From assembly GCF_001182745.1 (NCBI RefSeq), contig NZ_LN868941.1, forward strand, positions 32,709 to 96,708: a DNA stretch of 64,000 nt, read 5' to 3'. Of this stretch, positions 42,067 to 49,728 are shown piece after piece. The translations under genes were made by a program, and so were the position numbers. Origin of the DNA: Nocardia farcinica. GTDB lineage: Bacteria > Actinomycetota > Actinomycetes > Mycobacteriales > Mycobacteriaceae. Position 1 is the first letter of the stretch. The number at the start of each line of letters is the position of its first letter. Under the pieces are notes generated by a model. It saw only the letters and a program-made list of their open reading frames with translations. It searched no databases and had not been told where the DNA came from.

Positions 42067-43782
42067 TCATCGCGTCTCCGGCCCGAGGTCGTCGCCGGTC
42101 ATCTCCGAGCCGACGTCATCGGCGGCCTCGACCGCCGAATTGGCTGCCGACATCCCCGCTTGGATCGCCAGGGTCGCCCCGCCGGTGGCAGCGGCACCCG
42201 CCGCTCCGGCAGCTGCCGATCCGCCACCCGCTGCTCCGGCGGCTGCCGCTCCGCCTCCCGCCGCGGACCCGGCGGCCCCACCGCCGGCGGCACCGGCGAT
42301 CTCGACGCCACTGCCTCCGGCATCGCTCGGTGTGGCCGGTGTTCCGGCGGCGTCCGGATGCTCGGGCTGCGGGCCTCCGGACCCGGCCTCGAGTTCGACA
42401 CCAGACGAGCCGGAGCCGATCGCCTTCTGCGAGGACCCGGACTCCAACTGGCTCTGTCCGCTACCGGATGTCAGTGCCTGCGACCCGCCGTTGCCCGGGG
42501 ACGGATCAGGCTCTCCCGAGCCACCCGGCCCGGTGGCCGACATGAAATTGGCGAACCCATCACCCCCGGCGGACGTTCCGCCCCCGCCTCCACCACCGCC
42601 ACTGAGCGCAGCGGCGCCGAGCATGCCGCCCGCCAACCCGCCGACCGCGACGCCGAGTGCGCCCGATCCACCGGAGACGTGCATGCCCATGAAGTCGAAG
42701 AACTTCAGCATCGCGGGGAGGGCGATCACCGCCAAGGCGACCACCATCAGGCCCGTGACCAGGGTGGTCAAGGACTGTTCTTCGCCAATGAGCTGGAAGC
42801 CGAGCGAGTAGATGAACGCAGCCATCGGTTTGTAGAGCACCAGCGCCACACAGGTGGCGGCAATGCGGGGGAACCACTGGCGTCCCCAGGTGGTGAGCTG
42901 TCCGGCGGCGGCGAACAAGATCATGTTGTAGAGCACGATGATTCCGGCCTGGCGAATGAAGCCCATCACCCACTGGATGAACCCGAGGATGGCACCGAGC
43001 AGGCCGAGGATCAGGACACCGCCGGGGTTCCCGATGGTGGCGGTTCCCAGCATTGCCTGCACGCGCTGGCCGAACTGGTTGGCGTCGGTATCGATCATCT
43101 GCCGGGCGAAGTCGTCGCCGGCGTGGATCGCCCCGGAAAGGACGATCAACGCCATCGACGAGATGACGACGTACTTGACGCCGCCCAGCAGGACTTGCGC
43201 ACCGGGCTCGGTCCGGCGGGAGATCATCATCACCATGGCGCTGGTGAGGATTCCGGCCATCATGATGAAGAAGACGACCTTCTGCACCGGCTGTTTGTCG
43301 GCCATCACTCCCGCGTAGGACAGGCTGATCGAGTCGGTGCCGATCCACCAGGTCATCGACTCGACCAGCAGATCGCCAGCGAACTTCCCGATGGACTCCG
43401 CAGCCTTGCCGAATGCCGAATCCACCGCCTTGCCGACGGTGTTCTCGGCGACTGTTCCGGGGCTCAGGTCGAAGGTCCTTTCCCGGGCACCGTTGTTGAT
43501 CTGAGCCCGATACAGGGTGTCGTCGTTGGGGTAGAGGTATCCGGTGTCCGGGTTGCCCTCGCACCCAGGGAACTCGGGGTGTTCCGAGCACCAGATCACA
43601 CCGTCGGCGTCGCGCCAGCTCTTCTGTTCGGCGGTCAGTTCAGACAGCTTCTGCGGCATGTTCGCCGGCGGTTGCGCCGCGACGATTCCCGGTCCGGCGA
43701 CCAGTGCCGCCAGCAGCACGCCGAGAAACACCATCGGCCGCAGCATCGCTCGCGCACCTGCGCGCGCACCCGGAACCGTCAT
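42067..43782 (-). CDS. VirB6/TrbL-like polytopic channel protein
   Basis: The 571-residue protein has a signal peptide (MLRPMVFLGVLLAALVAGPG; AQPP cut region), a Cys-containing extracytoplasmic segment (VIWCSEHPEFPGCEGNP), then about six membrane helices (VVFFIMMAGILTSAMVMMIS, VVISSMALIVLSG, ILGLLGAILGFIQWVMGF, LTTLVTGLMVVALAVIALP). The last 180 residues are a Gly/Ser/Ala-rich tail of low complexity. VirB6-type proteins form the inner-membrane core of the channel. The ATG follows GAGAGGAG. The 77-bp gap to the SCO6880 gene holds nothing notable. Confidence 0.85.
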   Translation of the reverse strand: MTVPGARAGARAMLRPMVFLGVLLAALVAGPGIVAAQPPANMPQKLSELTAEQKSWRDADGVIWCSEHPEFPGCEGNPDTGYLYPNDDTLYRAQINNGARERTFDLSPGTVAENTVGKAVDSAFGKAAESIGKFAGDLLVESMTWWIGTDSISLSYAGVMADKQPVQKVVFFIMMAGILTSAMVMMISRRTEPGAQVLLGGVKYVVISSMALIVLSGAIHAGDDFARQMIDTDANQFGQRVQAMLGTATIGNPGGVLILGLLGAILGFIQWVMGFIRQAGIIVLYNMILFAAAGQLTTWGRQWFPRIAATCVALVLYKPMAAFIYSLGFQLIGEEQSLTTLVTGLMVVALAVIALPAMLKFFDFMGMHVSGGSGALGVAVGGLAGGMLGAAALSGGGGGGGGTSAGGDGFANFMSATGPGGSGEPDPSPGNGGSQALTSGSGQSQLESGSSQKAIGSGSSGVELEAGSGGPQPEHPDAAGTPATPSDAGGSGVEIAGAAGGGAAGSAAGGGAAAAGAAGGGSAAAGAAGAAATGGATLAIQAGMSAANSAVEAADDVGSEMTGDDLGPETR

Positions 43783-43796
43783 GGTGGACTCCTCTC

Positions 43797-44468
43797 CTAG
43801 AAGGTCGTGAACCCTTTCAGGCCCGTGGAATTCGGAAGTTCAGGAAGGCCGGAATCGACCTGGTACACCCAGTCGTTGCCGTCCCAGAGCACAGCGCGGC
43901 GCTGGAAGTCGTAGCCGCCCTTGTTCGAGGGGACGGCGAAGTAGATCCGCGCGAAAGTCGGTGTGTAAGTGGCGAACTGGAAAGCGACGGGCTGACGGAA
44001 CGCCGCGTCGAACTCCTCCGGAGACAGGTTGCGGGTCTGGGTCACTGCGTTGCGAACCTGCTGCTGCTGGCCGAGGTCGGCGCGCACCTGGGTGCCGAGC
44101 AGTTGTTCGTATCGGGTGTCGGTCAGCACTCGCGTGGAGATCTGCCAGGCGGCGATGAGCGCGCCCTGTGGCGTGTGGCTGTAGCCGTGGGCCCGGGGAC
44201 CATCGACTTCGGCGGGCCCGTCGGGACCGAACGGCAGTCGTACTCCGTTGATCAGCTTCCACTCCAGATCGCGTGGCGGTGTCGCCGTGGCGACGGCACC
44301 GGGCTCGGCCGGAGTCGCGGAGTTGTCCGAGCGGTCGCGAACGACGGCGACCAGGACTATTCCGACAGCCACGACCAGCACGGCGGCCGCGGCCACGAGC
44401 AGCCAGCGTCGCGACGGTCGCGGGCCCTGGTTCGCGGGGCGTTCGGCGAATTCCCGGGTGGTGAACAT
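43797..44468 (-). CDS. Membrane-anchored conjugation protein, copy 1
   Basis: The 223-residue protein has a short cytosolic start (MFTTREFAERP), one membrane helix (RWLLVAAAAVLVVAVGIVLVAV) and an extracytoplasmic domain with INGVRLPFGPDGPAEVDGP, HGYSHTPQGALIAAWQIS and LPNSTGLKGFTTF. The neighbour at 44485 has the same parts in the same order, so the pair arose by tandem duplication. Found among T4SS genes; a VirB8-like assembly factor is one option by topology, unproven. Confidence 0.7.
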   Translation of the reverse strand: MFTTREFAERPANQGPRPSRRWLLVAAAAVLVVAVGIVLVAVVRDRSDNSATPAEPGAVATATPPRDLEWKLINGVRLPFGPDGPAEVDGPRAHGYSHTPQGALIAAWQISTRVLTDTRYEQLLGTQVRADLGQQQQVRNAVTQTRNLSPEEFDAAFRQPVAFQFATYTPTFARIYFAVPSNKGGYDFQRRAVLWDGNDWVYQVDSGLPELPNSTGLKGFTTF

Positions 44469-44484
44469 TGACGTCTCTCCTTCG

Positions 44485-45243
44485 CTACAGCGGGGTGAAT
44501 CCGGTCAGCTCTGCCGTTTCCGGCAGCGCCGGGGCGATCAGATCACTGCTGTAGCGCCAATCGCCATCGCGCCACACCACCGCTTGCCGGGCGATCCGGT
44601 AGGAGCCAGAGGGCCGGGGGTAGGCGTAATAGACGGTGGCGGCATCGCCGGTGTAGGCGCCGATCTTGAATCCGGCGGGTTGCACGGTGCTTGCCTGCAC
44701 CGCGACCGGGTCCAGTCGGGGCTGGGTGGACCGGGCAGTGAGGATTTGCTGCCGATCTCCATCCGAGATCGCGGCCTGGGCGTCGAGGATGCGCGCGTAG
44801 TCCGGCGAGTACAGGATTCGCATGCTGATCTGGAGCGCCGCTATAGCCGCGCCCTGTGGGGTGTGGCTATAGCCGGCCGCGACCGCCCCGTCGATGCGGC
44901 TCGGTCCATCGGAGGCACTGAACGGCAGCGGAACACCCTCGACCCGCTGCCAGGACACCCCTTGCGGTGCGGCGGTAAGCCAGTCCGGGTCGGCAGGGCT
45001 GCGGTTGACCGGCACCTGGGGGACCAGCGATCCCTTCGCAGGGGTCGTCGGGGCGGCGGCTGCGCTGCTACTGGCTCCGGGGCCGGTGGCGAGGTCCTGT
45101 CCGCCGGAGCCGGAGTCGGAGCCGATCAGCGCGATCCCGGTGACGAGTACCAGCGCCGCTGCGGCGGCAGCGCCGATCAGATACGGACGGCGAACACCCG
45201 CCAGGGGCGTCTTCTCTCGGAACTCTCGCGTAGTCAGTGGCAT
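44485..45243 (-). CDS. Membrane-anchored conjugation protein, copy 2
   Basis: The 252-residue protein mirrors the gene beside it: LTTREFREKTPL, one membrane helix (YLIGAAAAAALVLVTGIALI), VEGVPLPFSASDGPSRIDG, AGYSHTPQGAAIAALQIS, and ending ETAELTGFTPL. It has a longer Ser/Ala/Thr/Pro linker after the helix. Two divergent copies retained side by side suggest a heteromeric complex. 16 bp separates the genes. Confidence 0.7.
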   Translation of the reverse strand: MPLTTREFREKTPLAGVRRPYLIGAAAAAALVLVTGIALIGSDSGSGGQDLATGPGASSSAAAAPTTPAKGSLVPQVPVNRSPADPDWLTAAPQGVSWQRVEGVPLPFSASDGPSRIDGAVAAGYSHTPQGAAIAALQISMRILYSPDYARILDAQAAISDGDRQQILTARSTQPRLDPVAVQASTVQPAGFKIGAYTGDAATVYYAYPRPSGSYRIARQAVVWRDGDWRYSSDLIAPALPETAELTGFTPL

Positions 45244-45259
45244 TGTGGCTCAACCTCTT

Positions 45260-45706
45260 TCACAGGAAAACGTGGATGACGGTGTATGCCGACCCGGACA
45301 GCACGGTGGCGCCGAGCACGACGGGCAGCGAATGCAGCGCCTTCTTCGCCTGTTCGGACCGCCCCCGGATGCCGACCATCAGCACCCCGGCGGTGATCAG
45401 CACTCCGCCGACGGCGCAAGCGAGTGCGAGCGTGCGCAGCCAGCCGAGCGCGGCGGCGATGAACGAGTCCAGATCCTCGGGGGCGTTCGCGGGATCTCCA
45501 CCGAATTTGTCCCATTGCACGCCACCGGTTTTGGGGTCCTGGATGGGGATTTGCTCCCCGCTGCCGCCACCGCCGGGACTCTGCGGGCTGAGCTGCTGGC
45601 TGGGGGTGGGGGCCGGGGTGGTCGTCGGCGGCTGTGCGTGCACAGCCCCGGCCCCCGCCACGGTCAATACCGTGGCGAGCACGAACGCCCAGGCTGCCTG
45701 TTTCAT
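45260..45706 (-). CDS. VirB2/TrbC-like pilin candidate, copy 1
   Basis: The 148-residue protein has a signal peptide (MKQAAWAFVLATVLTVAGAG ending VHAQ), a Pro/Gly-rich linker and two membrane helices (WLRTLALACAVGGVLITAGV; LPVVLGATVLSGSAYTVIHV) joined by a short basic IRGRSEQAKKAL loop, the topology of VirB2-type pilins. ATG 45706 overlaps the next gene's stop by 4 bp. It shares the loop motif GxRGRSxxAKxAL with the adjacent product. Confidence 0.75.
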   Translation of the reverse strand: MKQAAWAFVLATVLTVAGAGAVHAQPPTTTPAPTPSQQLSPQSPGGGGSGEQIPIQDPKTGGVQWDKFGGDPANAPEDLDSFIAAALGWLRTLALACAVGGVLITAGVLMVGIRGRSEQAKKALHSLPVVLGATVLSGSAYTVIHVFL

Positions 45707-45990
45707 TGGAACGCCTGGATAATTCCGCCCGCGCCGCCGGTGATGACGACGCCCAGGATGACCATCGGCAGGTGCCCGAGGGCGTTCTTGGCGGTGTCGC
45801 TGCGCCCACGCAACCCGATGAACAGCATCCCCGCTACGGCGAGAAGCCCGCCGAAAGCCAGGGCGTAGCAAATGGTCTTGCCGTAGCCGAGGACGGTGTC
45901 GATGCGGTTGCCGAGCTCGCCCGGCAGTTCCCTGGCAGGAGGGTTGGGGACTTGGGCCAGCCAGTCGGCGGCCAGTAGGAGTGTGGACAT
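45703..45990 (-). CDS. VirB2/TrbC-like pilin candidate, copy 2
   Basis: A 95-residue protein with two membrane helices (AFGGLLAVAGMLFIGL; HLPMVILGVVITGGAGGII) around the basic loop LRGRSDTAKNALG, closely paralleling copy 1. It has no classic signal peptide but a short hydrophobic start. Two pilin-like copies could form a mixed filament or channel. The ATG at 45990 is 23 bp from the ParA-like gene. Confidence 0.75.
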   Translation of the reverse strand: MSTLLLAADWLAQVPNPPARELPGELGNRIDTVLGYGKTICYALAFGGLLAVAGMLFIGLRGRSDTAKNALGHLPMVILGVVITGGAGGIIQAFQ

Positions 45991-46013
45991 TGGCTTTCCT
46001 TTCTCGTGATCGG

Positions 46014-46544
46014 TTAGGACACCCGCATGACGGGGTGCTCGTCGTTGGGCTCCAGCTCGGAGTCGCTGTCGGCGGTCAGGGGTTCGCGCTCGATGAGAGC
46101 CAGCACCGCGGGGACCAGTTCCTCTCGGAACTTGCGGGCCGGTTCGGCCCAGCGGTAGGTCTTGCGATCGGCGTCGAACACGCCGGTGGCCAGCAGGTCC
46201 CACGGGTTGTCGCTCGCGGCGAGCGGCGAGAACCACGGCAGTCGAAGCACCGGGGTCGACAAGTTGGCCGCCGCCATCTTCAGCCGCCGCTCCACCACCG
46301 ATGGCCACCGTGCTTCGCTGCCCGCGACCACGACCAGAACGGGACGCACGGGCATCCGCTGGGCGGTAGCGATCGCCCAGCTCACTGCGGCCGCGGTCGC
46401 GCGGGTCACCAGTACGTCGACGCACTGGCTTCCGTTGGCCTCGATGACACCCATATCGATGCCGTCGAGCAGATGCGCGACTGTCGTCGTGCCGACGCCA
46501 CCGGCGATCCCGCCCACCACCGGACGCCGTGGGACCGCGCTCAT
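46014..46544 (-). CDS. ParA-like NTPase of the conjugation operon
   Basis: The 176-residue protein has a deviant Walker A, GGIAGGVGTTTVAHLL, near the N-terminus, with Thr in place of the signature Lys, then GVIEANGSQCVDVLVTRATAAA and PVLVVVAGSEARWPSVVERRL. Loss of the Lys makes ATP hydrolysis doubtful. Related small proteins occur among actinobacterial secretion genes. ATG 46544 overlaps the lipoprotein stop (ATGA); an upstream GTG-like start at 46571 is less likely. Possibly a positioning factor for the transfer apparatus. Confidence 0.65.
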   Translation of the reverse strand: MSAVPRRPVVGGIAGGVGTTTVAHLLDGIDMGVIEANGSQCVDVLVTRATAAAVSWAIATAQRMPVRPVLVVVAGSEARWPSVVERRLKMAAANLSTPVLRLPWFSPLAASDNPWDLLATGVFDADRKTYRWAEPARKFREELVPAVLALIEREPLTADSDSELEPNDEHPVMRVS

Positions 46545-47194
46545 CGCGAACCCACCTGAGACACGCGCCATTCAGCGCCTACCTTGACCAGTGCGATGCC
46601 GACCACCAAGTGCCGGTCCGGCATCGGCCCGGTCGGAGTGTTCACCTTCTGGGTGACCTCGAGGAGCCGCACCGCTGAGGTTGCCGTGTCCGTGGGGGCG
46701 CCGGCCTCTACGCCCGGACGAATCCCCTCGGCGGGGACGGTCAGGATGGCGGAGCGTGCCGTCAGATCCAGCCAGTCGGCACCGGGGCCTGCGATCGGCG
46801 GATAGTCGCGAAGCAGTTGGGTGAGTCGGGGCTCCAGCAACGGCACCGCGCGGAGCTTCGCGTCGTGTGGAGTCAGGTCCCGGGTGGTGTCCCACCCGTA
46901 CCAGATTCGCGCCACTGCGGCCGCGACAGCGTCGGCGCTGGCCTCGTCGACCGGTCCGATCTCCGCCGGAAGGGTCGCCGGGGCGGGCAGCGGCGTCGAT
47001 GGCGGTGTGGCGGGAACGCGAGAGGTCGTCTCGGTGGGCGTTACGAAGGAGGTTGTCGGCGAGGGTGGAGCAGTCTGCTCGTGGTCGGAGTCACCGGACG
47101 AGCACCCGGTGACCACCAGCGCAGCGCTGGCCAGCACGGCAGCCGGTGCCGTCCAACGGAACTTTGGCGTCATTGTTTCTGGATTCCTACTCAT
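46541..47194 (-). CDS. Lipoprotein of the conjugation operon
   Basis: The 217-residue precursor has a signal peptide ending in a lipobox (LASAALVVTGCSSG), so it is lipid-anchored outside the membrane. A Thr/Pro/Ser-rich spacer is followed by a globular domain with ASADAVAAAVARIWYGWDT, LEPRLTQLLRDYPP and LVVGIALVKVGAEWRVSQV. The layout resembles a VirB7/VirB8-like or NTF2-like domain; not established. ATG 47194 overlaps the transglycosylase stop by 4 bp. Confidence 0.75.
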   Translation of the reverse strand: MSRNPETMTPKFRWTAPAAVLASAALVVTGCSSGDSDHEQTAPPSPTTSFVTPTETTSRVPATPPSTPLPAPATLPAEIGPVDEASADAVAAAVARIWYGWDTTRDLTPHDAKLRAVPLLEPRLTQLLRDYPPIAGPGADWLDLTARSAILTVPAEGIRPGVEAGAPTDTATSAVRLLEVTQKVNTPTGPMPDRHLVVGIALVKVGAEWRVSQVGSR

Positions 47195-48252
47195 CCGAAC
47201 CGCCTAATTTCGATTCCCGATCCCAAATTCGACAAGGGCGAGATCTTCACTACGTCGCCCGATTGGGGGGCCTCAACCATTTTTCCGTCACCAATTGCAA
47301 TTCCGACGTGCTGCGGGTCTCCGCCGCCTGGAAAAACGATGTCCCCCGGCTGTATATCGCCGAGTGCTACCTCTCGACCCCGAGGGTCATTGAGGATGCT
47401 TGTGGTGTAGTGGGGGAGCTGGATTGTTTTTCCGCTCGCTTGCCCGACTGCGTACACCACCAGTCCGGAGCAGTCGAACCCGACTTTCCCATAATCGCCG
47501 TGGGAGTCGGCAACGCCACCGTCTCGAATTCCCTGCGACGGGCCGTCGATGTTGCCGCCGCCCCAGGCGTAGGGGGTTCCTTGCCAGCACAACGCCGCAG
47601 CGGCGACATTCGCACCGAAACCACCCCCGGGGCGGAACTGGCTGCAATTGGCCACCCGCCCGCCGCCGGTGCCGATCTGGGTGTACTTGGCCATCTTGGC
47701 CTTGACTCCCGGGGCGTAACCCTCCGTTTCCCCGTTGACGATCTGAGGGCCGCCATTGGCCAATACGCAGCCGTAGCCACAGTTGTAAGCGTTGAGGACG
47801 ATGTCGATCAGGTCACCCTTGATGCGCCCGCTGGCCAGGTCCTTCTTCGCCTGCTCGACGGTGGTGCAGTCGAACTTCGCCTGCGCCATGATGGCGTCCG
47901 GGGGGTCGAACGGGGAGATCACGCCGTTGCCGTTGGCGTCGACGCCGTAGCTCGGCCAGGTATAGGGCATGAACTGACTGAGCCCTTGCGCACCGGCCGG
48001 GGAAACAGCGTTAGGATTCCAGCCTGATTCCTGCTCGATCTGCGCAGCGATGAGTGGGGCCGAGATTTCCTCGCACATGGTGCCGGCCCGGATGACCCAC
48101 GCCTCGTATTCGGGCGGAACGGTTCCGGTCGCCAGTTTTCCCTGCGCGAAACTTGGGTTGTCTTTGTCTCCATCGACGAAAACCGCGACGATCAGCACCG
48201 GGAATAAGAGCAACGCCAAGGCGAGCGCTGCCCATTTCAATGATGATTTCAT
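47191..48252 (-). CDS. Bifunctional lytic transglycosylase / NlpC-P60 endopeptidase
   Basis: The 353-residue wall hydrolase has an N-terminal hydrophobic anchor (WAALALALLLFPVLIVAV), a lytic transglycosylase domain with Glu in QIEQESGWNP and AGAQGLSQFMPYTWPSYG, a Cys-rich link (CTTVEQAKK; NCGYGCVLANG) and an NlpC/P60 domain with Cys near 259 (FDCSGLVVYAVG) and His near 312 (DPQHVGIAIG). It opens the peptidoglycan for the transfer channel (VirB1-like role). ATG 48252 has GGAGG upstream at 11 nt; GTG 48261 is too close to it. Confidence 0.85.
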   Translation of the reverse strand: MKSSLKWAALALALLLFPVLIVAVFVDGDKDNPSFAQGKLATGTVPPEYEAWVIRAGTMCEEISAPLIAAQIEQESGWNPNAVSPAGAQGLSQFMPYTWPSYGVDANGNGVISPFDPPDAIMAQAKFDCTTVEQAKKDLASGRIKGDLIDIVLNAYNCGYGCVLANGGPQIVNGETEGYAPGVKAKMAKYTQIGTGGGRVANCSQFRPGGGFGANVAAAALCWQGTPYAWGGGNIDGPSQGIRDGGVADSHGDYGKVGFDCSGLVVYAVGQASGKTIQLPHYTTSILNDPRGREVALGDIQPGDIVFPGGGDPQHVGIAIGDGKMVEAPQSGDVVKISPLSNLGSGIEIRRFG

Positions 48253-48364
48253 CGCGGTCACACCTCCCCAGATGTGTGTATTGAATGCTCATATCCACCG
48301 TGGTTCGGTGGCGCTGTGTTTATCCGGCGGTGAGTTCTGAGAGAACTCTGTCGAGTGGCGACTG

Positions 48365-48410
48365 TTTTCCGCTGGTGCCCGGCACTCCCATACCGGGCGC
48401 CAGCGGAAAA
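48365..48410. terminator. 18-bp stem intrinsic terminator after cutinase-like gene
   Basis: TTTTCCGCTGGTGCCCGG (48365-48382) pairs with 48393-48410 with one G-U wobble and A/T tracts on both flanks, giving a U-rich tail in either direction. It begins 10 bp after the cutinase-like stop. The rest of the 168-bp gap to the transglycosylase gene likely contains that gene's promoter. Confidence 0.85.
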
Positions 48411-48420
48411 GGTCACCGGA

Positions 48421-49728
48421 TTACAAACCGGCCTGAATTTTGGAGGTCAGCCATTTCACGATCCATTGAGTGGCCGTGTCGCCACTCTCGTTGACCTTGT
48501 AGTTACCGGCGTAGGATCGGTGCGCGTCCAGCAGCAGGTACGAGACCGCCTGCGATGCCTGCTGAATGAGCTCGTCGGGCTTGGTCAAGCTGACCAGCGC
48601 GTCGAACTCCGGCATGTTGATGACCTTGGAGACGTCATCGAGCATCGTGGAGGAGAACACCATCTCGGCCAGCGCGATCGGCAGGGTCTGCGGCGAGGTA
48701 GCCGCTGCCACACCGATTTTCGTGAACTCGGTGATCACCGACTTTGCAGCCTGCGCGATCACCTGCGGATCGGCCTCGGCGACGTTCTTCACCAGCTCGA
48801 GGCCCCGGCCGATCAAGTAGTCGGGCAGATCCTCGGGCGTGAGGTTCAGCAGTGGGACAACCGCCGCGACGACCTTGGACTTGCCCGACAGCGAGCACAC
48901 AGTGTCATTGGGCGCACACATTGTGGTCACCCGCTCGGCGAGCACACCCATTCCGCCCTCGCGCTCGCCGAGAACGCCTTCACCGCCGGGGTTGGAGCCG
49001 ATCAAGGTCTCCGAGACCGAGGAGAGCTTCGTACTCGACGAGCCGGTTGAGGTGCCGGTGCTGCTGGCGGAGTCCGACTCTGCGGTGGCCGAGCGCTTCG
49101 GGTCCGACAGCAGGGCACCGGCCAGGATGCGCGACGGATCGACCGCTCCCTTGCGGTTGCCCACAGCCGACAGGAAATCTCCGGCGATCAGCGCGCCCTG
49201 CGAGTAGCCCAGGATGACGAACTTCGACAACGGGCACGCCTCGGCCAGTTCCTTGGCTCGGGTGTTCAGCGCCGACGCCCCGTTCTCGCGGGACTGGCTC
49301 AGCGTGAGCGGGTTTCCGGTGAACATGCCCGCGATCGGCCCGCCGACCTGAGCAACGTAAGGAACCTGCTCAGCGCGCACCGACGCCGTCGCGGGCTTCT
49401 GCGCGGTGGCAGAGGGGCGCGGGGTTGCCGCCGGGGTCGCCGCCGGGGTCGCCGCCGGAGTCGATCCCGACAGCGTCGGCGGAGCCGAATTCAATGCTGC
49501 GAGAAGCGGACCCGTAACCTGTCCGAGCATTCCCGGCACGACGTTACGGTCCGCTCCCGCACTGGTCTCCCACGTCCCAGGGACGGCGAGGGTGATCACA
49601 TCGGCGCAGTCCGTCACAGCAGGACTGGCGCCCGGATCGGCCGATGCGACCGACGGGGCGATGCAGGTCAGCGACGCCGCTATCACCAGCGAGCCGGCTA
49701 CCCGCCCTCCGATCATCGCGGCGGACAT
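48421..49728 (-). CDS. Secreted cutinase-like serine hydrolase
   Basis: The 435-residue protein has a signal peptide (GGRVAGSLVIAASLTCIAPS), a Cys-containing opening strand (CADVITLAVPGTWE), a low-complexity PAATPAATPAATP insert, and the hydrolase elbow GYSQG (about 174) preceded by FVIL, with Cys pairs (ACPLS; MCAPNDTVCS) followed by the acid residue. Cutinase-like enzymes of mycolate-bearing genera cleave lipid esters and phospholipids in the envelope. ATG 49728 follows the upstream gene as TGATG. At about twice the usual cutinase length, with an extra C-terminal domain. Possibly an envelope-remodelling factor for conjugation. Confidence 0.8.
   Translation of the reverse strand: MSAAMIGGRVAGSLVIAASLTCIAPSVASADPGASPAVTDCADVITLAVPGTWETSAGADRNVVPGMLGQVTGPLLAALNSAPPTLSGSTPAATPAATPAATPRPSATAQKPATASVRAEQVPYVAQVGGPIAGMFTGNPLTLSQSRENGASALNTRAKELAEACPLSKFVILGYSQGALIAGDFLSAVGNRKGAVDPSRILAGALLSDPKRSATAESDSASSTGTSTGSSSTKLSSVSETLIGSNPGGEGVLGEREGGMGVLAERVTTMCAPNDTVCSLSGKSKVVAAVVPLLNLTPEDLPDYLIGRGLELVKNVAEADPQVIAQAAKSVITEFTKIGVAAATSPQTLPIALAEMVFSSTMLDDVSKVINMPEFDALVSLTKPDELIQQASQAVSYLLLDAHRSYAGNYKVNESGDTATQWIVKWLTSKIQAGL

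Noticed and set aside
42067..42600. Gly/Ala/Ser low-complexity tail of the VirB6-like protein considered as a separate repeat element
   Set aside because: It stays in the protein's frame with normal codon use and is a common feature of such tails.
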